From positions 642,539 through 647,604 of the forward strand of contig CP070642.1 of NCBI GenBank assembly GCA_020354105.1: a DNA stretch of 5,066 nt, given 5' to 3'. The translations under genes and the position numbers were made by a program. Shown here one piece after another: positions 1 through 4,709 of the stretch. The notes under the pieces were generated by a model that did no database searches, was not told where the DNA came from, and saw nothing but the letters and a program-made list of their open reading frames with translations. Each line of letters opens with the position of its first letter. Position 1 is the first letter of the stretch. The stretch comes from Chloroflexota bacterium (GTDB lineage Bacteria > Chloroflexota > Dehalococcoidia > GIF9 > UBA5629).

Positions 1-330
1 GACGAAGAAGGAGTATATTCCTGCAGTGCTTGGAGTGCCTGCGATGACACCTGTGCTTGGATTGAGATTCAGACCTGGTGGTGGGGAGCCGCTTGTTACT
101 GTCCAGTTGCAGGGACAAGTGAGTGGTGCCGCAACCAGCGTTGTTGTATAGGGTGCACCGACCTGTCCATTAGGTAGGGAACTCGGGAGAATGGTGGGCG
201 CTGCTTGCACTGAACTGGGAAAGAGGAGAAAAACGCCGGAAACAGTGAGCAGGCAAATAAGCAACAAGCAAAGCCCGTGACCAAAGGACTGTTTCAGAGA
301 GGGGCGTTTATTCCAGCGAACGGACTTCAT
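1..330 (-). CDS. Exported protein with He_PIG (Ig-like) domain, N-terminal part, truncated by window edge
   Basis: The frame stays open from an ATG at 328-330 to the left edge, giving 110 codons with no stop, so the C-terminal part lies outside the window. Residues 1-18 are basic (MKSVRWNKRPSLKQS...), residues 19-37 are a hydrophobic core, and a signal-peptidase I-like site VQA|AP falls after residue 43. Residues 50-110 match the putative Ig (He_PIG/cadherin-like) pattern: LPNGQVGAPY, then a W-V-T-SG-PPGL block, then NPSTGVIAGTPSTAG. This domain usually occurs in tandem in secreted or surface adhesion-type proteins, so more copies probably follow beyond the edge. A Cys-Pro-Cys sits in the loop before the conserved Trp. 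The ATG is the only reasonable start, because stop codons lie a few codons upstream in frame and no Shine-Dalgarno is visible. A 62-codon open frame at 96-284 on the same strand is a frame-shifted shadow. The specific function is unknown. Confidence 0.82.
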   Translation of the reverse strand, partial: MKSVRWNKRPSLKQSFGHGLCLLLICLLTVSGVFLLFPSSVQAAPTILPSSLPNGQVGAPYTTTLVAAPLTCPCNWTVTSGSPPPGLNLNPSTGVIAGTPSTAGIYSFFV

Positions 331-341
331 ATGTTATATTT

Positions 342-370
342 ATTATAGTCGCCAGACAACCTTTTGTCGA
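342..370 (-). promoter_or_regulatory. Sigma70-type promoter for the He_PIG-domain gene
   Basis: Read on the minus strand, TCGACA (365-370, 5 of 6 to consensus) is followed after exactly 17 bp by a perfect TATAAT (342-347). The predicted transcription start is near 334-336, only about 4-6 nt before the ATG at 328-330. The mRNA would be almost leaderless, which fits the lack of a Shine-Dalgarno. It lies in the 132-bp spacer behind the NYN gene, so the two minus-strand genes need not form an operon. Confidence 0.65.
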
Positions 371-462
371 TATTAAATATCAGGTCTTGTGTTGCGGGTG
401 AGAAAAAAAATCGCGCAGTGGAGCAAACCAGTAAGTCATTCCGTTTCTGATGACTAATAAGT

Positions 463-1053
463 CTATTCGCTGCCAGGTGTGCCTTGCTTTTGTTGAACCT
501 CTGCAATCGCTCTCTTGCGATAGGTATAACGTTTCTGTGTCCACGTGCCGCTGAGATAACTCCGGTTCAGGAGATATCGGTTATCGGCTACATTTAATAG
601 ATCCTTGGATGCCCCGCCTTCGAAGTAGGCCACCTCGACATGCTTACCCATATTCTTTACAGCTTGAAGAGCATAGGCAAAATCAGAGTCGCCGCTGACA
701 AGCACTGCCACATCGTAGAAGTCATTCCAGGCAAAATATAGCAGGTCTGTAGCCAGCATGATATCTATGCCCTTCTCAACAGGCACACCCTGTGTCACTT
801 TGGTACCACCTAGCCGGATCTCCAGATATGGCGTCTTACGCAGGTTATCGAGGAATTCCTGTTGGTCTCGATAGCTGTCGGGCCTTTGAGCCGGGTCCTG
901 CAAGACATTGTAGTAATATGTTCGGAACAAGCGCCTGGAGCCACATAGCTTACTGGAAAACTCAGCAAAATTGAGGTTGTGACGCCCAAAGTTACTACGT
1001 AGACCGTGATATAGATTGCTCCCGTCTATGAAGATTGCTACTCTATCATCCAT
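463..1053 (-). CDS. NYN-domain (LabA/DUF88 family) putative ribonuclease
   Basis: This 196-residue protein is a single PIN-like NYN domain with a short basic tail. The strand-1 motif is FIDGSN with Asp10 and Asn13. A second acidic site is Asp97 in EKGIDIMLATD, with Asp103 following. The third is SGDSDF with Asp122 and Asp124. In the NYN/PIN fold these acidic residues bind the metal for RNA cleavage, so the active site looks complete. Residues 137-146 (KHVEVAYFEG) match the following core strand, and residues 165-196 are polar and rich in Lys/Arg with no recognised domain. The length is normal for stand-alone family members. The start is supported by AGAGGGGG at 1060-1067, six bases from the ATG. 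The protein is cytoplasmic. The family includes RNA-processing and regulatory proteins, but the target here cannot be deduced. It is transcribed away from the hydrolase gene and shows no antitoxin-like partner. Confidence 0.88.
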   Translation of the reverse strand: MDDRVAIFIDGSNLYHGLRSNFGRHNLNFAEFSSKLCGSRRLFRTYYYNVLQDPAQRPDSYRDQQEFLDNLRKTPYLEIRLGGTKVTQGVPVEKGIDIMLATDLLYFAWNDFYDVAVLVSGDSDFAYALQAVKNMGKHVEVAYFEGGASKDLLNVADNRYLLNRSYLSGTWTQKRYTYRKRAIAEVQQKQGTPGSE

Positions 1054-1059
1054 AACATT

Positions 1060-1067
1060 CCCCCTCT
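1060..1067 (-). promoter_or_regulatory. Shine-Dalgarno of the NYN gene
   Basis: On the minus strand AGAGGGGG ends six bases before the ATG at 1051-1053. This strong, well-spaced site fixes the NYN start. It argues against a start further upstream within the overlapping 77-codon open frame. Confidence 0.7.
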
Positions 1068-1096
1068 AGACCCGTTAATAGCCTTTGATGATTGAC

Positions 1097-1105
1097 ATTA
1101 TACCA
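1097..1105 (-). promoter_or_regulatory. Extended -10 promoter for the NYN gene
   Basis: The minus strand reads TGGTATAAT: a perfect TATAAT (1097-1102) preceded by the TGn extended -10 element (1103-1105). No good -35 is found at 16-18 bp, as expected for an extended -10 promoter. Transcription would begin near 1090, giving a leader of roughly 36 nt to the ATG. Confidence 0.5.
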
Positions 1106-1340
1106 TCGTCTATGGAGGACGTATACAAGGAAATTCGGTTTCGTTTTGAAATGGACTCTGAGATTTAGGCTAGCAGTTGATTCAATCCAAAAGTGCAACT
1201 GCGTAATCCGATGGATTGTTGAGTTCAAAATGGATTTGAAAGAAAACATTCTCGGTCTTAGCAAATGAGCTCTCATCAATGGGATATAAGAGATGGCCTA
1301 TTTGAGCTGGGAAATGGGTCATCCGAGAAAGGAAAAGGTT

Positions 1341-1369
1341 ACTATATGACCTCTGTGTTTGTGTGTCAG
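1341..1369 (-). promoter_or_regulatory. Candidate leftward promoter inside the inverted repeat
   Basis: On the minus strand CTGACA (1364-1369) and TATAGT (1341-1346) are separated by 17 bp, each matching consensus at 5 of 6 bases. The -10 lies inside the left arm of the inverted repeat. It would transcribe towards the NYN gene with a leader of about 280 nt, as a second promoter beside the nearer extended -10 site. Confidence 0.4.
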
Positions 1370-1388
1370 ATTGCCTGGCTTATATAAT
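1359..1388 (+). promoter_or_regulatory. Candidate rightward promoter for the hydrolase
   Basis: A perfect TATAAT (1383-1388) abuts the right arm of the inverted repeat. The best -35 is a weak TTGTGT (1359-1364) with 18-bp spacing. An alternative pair is TTGCCT (1371-1376), 17 bp, CATAGT (1394-1399), whose -10 lies in the right arm and mirrors the leftward promoter. Transcription from either would start about 70-120 nt before the hydrolase ATG. Confidence 0.35.
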
Positions 1389-1477
1389 GAGGTCATAGTA
1401 ACCTGTGCCGCATAGTAAAAGAGGCTCGGTTATTGCTCATTAGCTGTTGGTTCCTTTAACATAGGCATATAGGCTAT

Positions 1478-1486
1478 GGGGGGGGG
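1478..1486 (+). repeat. Nine-G homopolymer tract before the hydrolase start
   Basis: Nine consecutive G residues occur 28 bases before the chosen hydrolase ATG. The tract overlaps the third base of an upstream in-frame ATG (1476-1478), which would add 13 residues beginning MGGG. Runs of this length are prone to slippage. If the ATG at 1515 is used, a change in length alters only the leader; if the upstream ATG were used, it would switch the frame. Confidence 0.8.
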
Positions 1487-1505
1487 CACGCAAATAAGAT
1501 ACCCC

Positions 1506-1513
1506 GGGGAGAG
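1506..1513 (+). promoter_or_regulatory. Shine-Dalgarno deciding the hydrolase start
   Basis: GGGGAGAG lies just before the ATG at 1515, with the GGAG core (1508-1511) only three bases away, which is tighter than usual. No comparable site precedes the in-frame ATG at 1476, so this is the evidence for choosing 1515. The SBBP gene has a similarly close site (AGGA at 2617-2620, three bases from its ATG). Confidence 0.5.
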
Positions 1514-1514
1514 C

Positions 1515-2360
1515 ATGGCAAAATTGAGAAGTCTTCTTATGGTGGGCATACGGATTCTTATTATTGTTGCCGGTGCCTATGTCATGTTTATCGTCCTACT
1601 CTACATTTTTCAGCCCCACTACGTTTACTATCCAGAACGCACTCTTTCACGAGATCCTAGCAGAGTTGGGCTCCAGTTCGATACTGTCTATTTTGAAACT
1701 ACTGATGGGGTCAAACTCTCCGGCTGGTTTATTCCCAACGAGAGCGCCAGAGGTGTCATCCTATTTTGCCATGGGAATGCTGGCAACATATCGCACCGGT
1801 TGGAGTCTATTGAAATATTTCATCGGCTTGGACTGGAGGTCTTCATCTTCGACTACCGAGGTTATGGACAAAGCGAAGGAAAGCCTAACGAGCACGGCAC
1901 GTATAAAGATGCAGAAGCTGCGTGGCAGTATTTGATTGAGGAATGTCAGGTTAGCCCAAATGAGGTTATTGTTTTTGGCCGGTCGCTCGGAGGTGCGGTT
2001 GCTTCTTGGCTGGCTCAGAGCCACACACCGAAGGCGCTTGTCCTTGAGTCAACATTCGTGTCTCTTCCCGATATTGCTACCAAATTGTATCCCTATCTTC
2101 CGGTTAGGCTGTTGTTACGTTTTGAATACAATACGGCAGAATACCTACGTAGAGTAGATTGTCCCGTTCTGATCGTTCACAGCCGTGACGATGAAATAAT
2201 GCCTCTTAGTCAAGGGCAGCGACTATTTGAAATGGCTAAGGAGCCAAAGAGATTTCTCGAAATCTCTGGCACGCATAATGAAGGATTCATCACATCAGGC
2301 AAACACTATGAAAATGGCCTGAATGTATTTATCTCTGAGTGTATTGGGCCTGGAATGTGA
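1515..2360 (+). CDS. Membrane-anchored alpha/beta hydrolase (YfhR/ABHD13/Bem46-like)
   Basis: From the ATG at 1515 the protein has 281 residues. Residues 1-8 are basic (MAKLRSLL) and residues 9-32 form one hydrophobic helix, so it is probably a signal-anchor with the enzyme domain outside the cytoplasm. It is followed by the family motif YYPERTLSRDP (38-48) and TTDGVKLSGWFIP (62-74). The hydrolase core shows the oxyanion-hole HGNAGN (86-91), DYRGYGQSEG (113-122), the nucleophile elbow GRSLGG with Ser157, the acid Asp226 in HSRDDEIMP, and His254 in GTHNEGF. The Ser-Asp-His triad is complete, so it is presumably an active serine esterase, lipase or peptidase-like enzyme; the substrate is unknown. 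Length and motif order fit the family. The start at 1515 is preferred over 1476, which would add a 13-residue tail encoded by a poly-G run. It stands alone, divergent from the NYN gene. Confidence 0.9.
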   Translation: MAKLRSLLMVGIRILIIVAGAYVMFIVLLYIFQPHYVYYPERTLSRDPSRVGLQFDTVYFETTDGVKLSGWFIPNESARGVILFCHGNAGNISHRLESIEIFHRLGLEVFIFDYRGYGQSEGKPNEHGTYKDAEAAWQYLIEECQVSPNEVIVFGRSLGGAVASWLAQSHTPKALVLESTFVSLPDIATKLYPYLPVRLLLRFEYNTAEYLRRVDCPVLIVHSRDDEIMPLSQGQRLFEMAKEPKRFLEISGTHNEGFITSGKHYENGLNVFISECIGPGM

Positions 2361-2491
2361 AGGGCGGTGCTCTCTCGCATGCTACACATTATGGCTTTAT
2401 GTTCAGTAACCGCTCTTGGTTCGCTACTGATGGTCAAGACTACTTATAACTGTCAAACGGTCTGTTTGTAGAAGAAATTGCCCCAAACCTA

Positions 2492-2520
2492 TTGACACGT
2501 ATCGACGGCAGCTATATTAT
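2492..2520 (+). promoter_or_regulatory. Strong sigma70-type promoter for the SBBP surface protein
   Basis: A perfect TTGACA (2492-2497) is followed after 17 bp by TATTAT (2515-2520, 5 of 6). Transcription would start near 2527, leaving a leader of about 97 nt. The leader contains the palindrome GCATATGC (2562-2569) and a TGCACT direct repeat (2548-2553, 2567-2572), and ends in GAGGAAGC just before the ATG. The rest of the 263-bp gap after the hydrolase shows no gene and no clear terminator. Confidence 0.7.
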
Positions 2521-2623
2521 GGGAATGGTTTAACGTTTCATATAGATTGCACTGATATTTCGCATATGCACTAAAACAGGTTGATGACAAGACCATACAG
2601 ATATCGGGAGTAAACGAGGAAGC

Positions 2624-4648
2624 ATGCTGCGGAAGACGATCTTGAGTTCAGTGGTACTCCTGATATTAATACTGATGGTGGTTTACCCCTTATCCGATTT
2701 AATGCCCCGGAACCGCAGTATAGCCACCGCAGCTTTAGCGACAAAGGAGAATATCCAGGAAGCTTACGGCAAGCTGCCCTTGCTCTTCATACAGAACCAG
2801 GGGCAGCTGGACGAATCGGTTGAATACTACGTCAAGTCGCCGTCACAGACGCTCTACTTCACCAAAGAAAGCATCGTTTTCGACCTCACCCCCAATAACC
2901 AAGCCGCGGCAAGCGCTACGGCAGACAGTCAGGCGGACAGGCTGGTATTCAGCCTTGATTTTCTAGGGGCTAGTAGCAATCCGTCCATAGAGGGCACCGA
3001 CAAAGACGGTGCCGTGGTCAACTACTTTATCGGCAATGACCCCGAGAAATGGCACACTGATATTCCTACATATAAAGAGGTGGTATACCATGACATCTAC
3101 CCGTCCGTAGACCTGCGGCTCTTCGGCAAGGGTAATGTGCTGGAATATGACTTTGTGGTTAGGCCAGGGGCAAGCCCTGATGATATAGCCTTGGCCTATA
3201 ACGGAATAGACAGTCTGAGAATCGAGAACGGTGAGCTTGTGGCGGCTACCGCCTTCGGTGATATAGAGCAGTATATGCCTTACATATATCAACAGATAGG
3301 TGGTGAGAAAGTCCAGGTTGATGGTGGTTTCAGACTGGGCGGCAGCGATACCTACGGTTTCTATGTGGCGGACTACGACAACTGTTACCCTCTCGTCATA
3401 GACCCCACGCTGGCGTACTCCACATTTCTCGGCGGCAGCGGCTTTGACCACGGACAAGGCATAGCCGTGGACTCTTCCGGGGGTGCTTATGTCGCAGGGC
3501 GGACGACTTCCGGTAACTTTCCCACCCGGAACCCATACCAGGTGACAAAAGGTGGAGATTATGATGTCTTCGTGGCTAAGCTTTCGGCAGTGGGAAACAG
3601 CCTGATTTACTCCACTTACCTCGGCGGCAGCCAAAATGACTACTGTCGTGGTATAGCCGTGGACTCAGCCGGCGACGCCTACGTTGTCGGATTTACAACT
3701 TCCACTGACTTTCCCACCCGGGACCCCTACCAAGGGACATATGCCGGGCGTGATGATGCCTTCGTGGCCAGGCTGTCGGCGGACGGAAACGCTTTAGTCT
3801 ACTCCACCTACCTCGGCGGCAGCGAATATGACCGGGTAGAGGGCATAGCCGTGGATTCAACCAGCAGCGCCTACATCACAGGGTGGACATTTTCCACCAA
3901 CTTTCCTACTCAGAATCCCTATCAAGGGATAAAAGGTGGAGATTATGATGCCTTTGTGACCAAGCTGTCAGCGGCGGGAAACAGCCTGATTTACTCCACC
4001 TACCTCGGCGGCAGCGGCTTTGACCAAGGAAATGGCATAGCCGTGGATGCCTCCGGCGGTGCCTACGTAACCGGGCTAACATCTTCCCTCAACTTTCCCA
4101 CCCGGGACCCATACCAGGGGAAAAATGACCTGTCTCTTGATGTCTTCGTGGCCAGGCTGTCGGCGGCGGGAAACAGCCTGGTCTACTCCACCTACCTCGG
4201 CGGCAACGATGGTGACCAAGGAAATGGCATAGCCGTGGATTCAACCGGCAGCGCTTACGTCATCGGAGAAACGTATTCTAACAACTTTCCCATCGAGAAC
4301 CCATACCAGGGGACACGTGCCGGGCTTAGTGATGCTTTTGTAACCAAGCTTTCACCGGCGGGAAACAGCCTGATTTACTCCACCTACCTCGGCGGTAGCG
4401 GCTTTGACGATGGATGTGGCATAGCCATAGATGCCTCCAGCTGCGCCTACGTAACCGGGCTAACATCTTCCCTCAACTTTCCCACCCGGAACCCATACCA
4501 GGAGACAAATGCCGGGAGTTACGATGTCTTTGTGTCCAAGATCGCGCTGGCTCCACCCACAGTCATCACCGTTGCCGCCGTGGCCGTTCTGGTTCTGGTC
4601 ACGGCCGTGGTGCTGGTTATGAGCTTCCGCCGGTCCAATACTATGTGA
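2624..4648 (+). CDS. Surface-anchored DUF7948 / SBBP beta-propeller repeat protein
   Basis: This 674-residue protein starts with a basic, hydrophobic signal segment (residues 1-23). Residues about 48-262 match the N-terminal domain usual in bacterial SBBP proteins (DUF7948): LLFIQNQGQ (53-61), NYFIGNDPEKW (133-143), YPSVDLRLFG (159-168), LEYDFVVRPGA (173-183) and LVIDPTLAYST (257-267). Residues 263-646 are six consecutive SBBP repeats of exactly 64 residues, each built on YSTYLGGS, GIAVD, AYVTG, NFPTRNPYQ and DAFVTKLSAAGNS. They probably form a six-bladed beta-propeller or solenoid. Residues 647-668 are a second hydrophobic helix followed by RRSNTM, a C-terminal anchor with its tail inside. 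The bulk would lie outside the membrane, possibly in adhesion or polymer binding; no catalytic motif is seen. The last repeat runs straight into the anchor through APPT, with no stalk. The gene appears more GC-rich than its left neighbours. The start has AGGA three bases upstream and a good promoter. Confidence 0.92.
   Translation: MLRKTILSSVVLLILILMVVYPLSDLMPRNRSIATAALATKENIQEAYGKLPLLFIQNQGQLDESVEYYVKSPSQTLYFTKESIVFDLTPNNQAAASATADSQADRLVFSLDFLGASSNPSIEGTDKDGAVVNYFIGNDPEKWHTDIPTYKEVVYHDIYPSVDLRLFGKGNVLEYDFVVRPGASPDDIALAYNGIDSLRIENGELVAATAFGDIEQYMPYIYQQIGGEKVQVDGGFRLGGSDTYGFYVADYDNCYPLVIDPTLAYSTFLGGSGFDHGQGIAVDSSGGAYVAGRTTSGNFPTRNPYQVTKGGDYDVFVAKLSAVGNSLIYSTYLGGSQNDYCRGIAVDSAGDAYVVGFTTSTDFPTRDPYQGTYAGRDDAFVARLSADGNALVYSTYLGGSEYDRVEGIAVDSTSSAYITGWTFSTNFPTQNPYQGIKGGDYDAFVTKLSAAGNSLIYSTYLGGSGFDQGNGIAVDASGGAYVTGLTSSLNFPTRDPYQGKNDLSLDVFVARLSAAGNSLVYSTYLGGNDGDQGNGIAVDSTGSAYVIGETYSNNFPIENPYQGTRAGLSDAFVTKLSPAGNSLIYSTYLGGSGFDDGCGIAIDASSCAYVTGLTSSLNFPTRNPYQETNAGSYDVFVSKIALAPPTVITVAAVAVLVLVTAVVLVMSFRRSNTM
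3410..4561 (+). repeat. Six tandem 192-nt (64-codon) SBBP repeats
   Basis: The units begin at 3410, 3602, 3794, 3986, 4178 and 4370 with no length change, and each starts at the Leu codon before Y-S-T. DNA similarity is high at TACTCCACCTACCTCGGCGG and GGCATAGCCGTGGA. Odd and even units differ in a regular way: units 1, 3 and 5 end in AKLS or TKLS followed by LI, while units 2 and 4 end in ARLS followed by LV. This suggests a two-unit (384-nt) step of amplification. Unit 6 ends degenerately (SKIALAPPT) where it joins the membrane anchor. Confidence 0.9.
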
Positions 4649-4709
4649 AATATAAGAGGGTGTTCCATCTTCATACAATTTGACGTTTTGTTACTTTTGG
4701 CTGTGGGAA

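Larger units (their letters stand above)
1336..1404. repeat. Interrupted inverted repeat (16-bp arms, one 2-base insertion)
   Basis: The left arm (1336-1353) reads AGGTTACTATATGACCTC. The reverse complement of the right arm (1389-1404) is AGGTTACTATGACCTC. The two are identical except for an extra AT in the left arm. The 35-base interval between them (1354-1388) ends in TATATAAT. Candidate promoters on both strands overlap the arms, so an operator pair or regulatory DNA structure is likelier than a terminator: no T-run follows either arm. No target-site duplication is seen outside the arms, which argues against a small transposable element. The match is directly visible; the role is inferred. 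Confidence 0.75.
1054..1475. other. Divergent intergenic region, 422 bp
   Basis: This region separates the NYN gene (minus) from the hydrolase (plus). I see no convincing gene in it. It contains the NYN Shine-Dalgarno and extended -10 promoter, a short inverted repeat (GCAGTTG 1173-1179 with CAACTGC 1196-1202), the 69-bp interrupted inverted repeat at 1336-1404, and a third partial copy of that arm (CATAGTAA at 1411-1418, matching 1394-1401). The composition is AT-rich compared with the genes on the right. An 18-codon ATG frame at 1293-1349 has no clear ribosome site and is probably chance. Confidence 0.6.

Noticed and set aside
96..284. 62-codon minus-strand open frame with a hydrophobic N-terminus
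   Set aside because: It is a shadow of the He_PIG gene in another frame; the hydrophobic look comes from the signal-peptide codons read out of frame.
403..455. Possible terminator after the NYN gene: 6-bp stem AGTCAT/ATGACT (434-439, 450-455) and a T8 run on the minus strand (403-410)
   Set aside because: The stem is short and AT-rich, and the T-run is more than 20 bases beyond it rather than adjacent, so it does not form a standard intrinsic terminator.
1173..1202. 7-bp inverted repeat GCAGTTG/CAACTGC with a 16-base loop
   Set aside because: A match of this size is expected by chance in a 422-bp region; no promoter or T-run is positioned to give it a role.
1046..1279. 77-codon minus-strand open frame overlapping the NYN start by 8 bases (ATGGATGA-type overlap), which could suggest a coupled small gene
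   Set aside because: The first codon is TTG followed by ATG with no Shine-Dalgarno, the composition is not protein-like, and the NYN extended -10 promoter and ribosome site lie inside it.
1293..1349. 18-codon plus-strand frame ending in the left arm of the inverted repeat, a possible leader peptide
   Set aside because: No clear Shine-Dalgarno, no run of regulatory codons, and it ends upstream of the better rightward promoter candidates.
1336..1404. Inverted repeat as a miniature transposable element
   Set aside because: Only 69 bp, no target-site duplication at the flanks, and candidate promoters coincide with the arms, so a regulatory role fits better.
2454..2468. Small palindrome CAAAC-GGTCT-GTTTG upstream of the SBBP promoter, possible operator
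   Set aside because: Five-base arms are too short to support a claim without comparative data.
2963..3634. 223-codon minus-strand open frame
   Set aside because: It lies antisense to the DUF7948/SBBP coding region, whose family match is clear; there is no recognisable domain or ribosome site.
4649..4709. Terminator between the convergent SBBP and cobU genes
   Set aside because: Only a 5-bp GTTCC/GGAAC match with a long loop is visible, and no GC-rich stem with a T-run on either strand.
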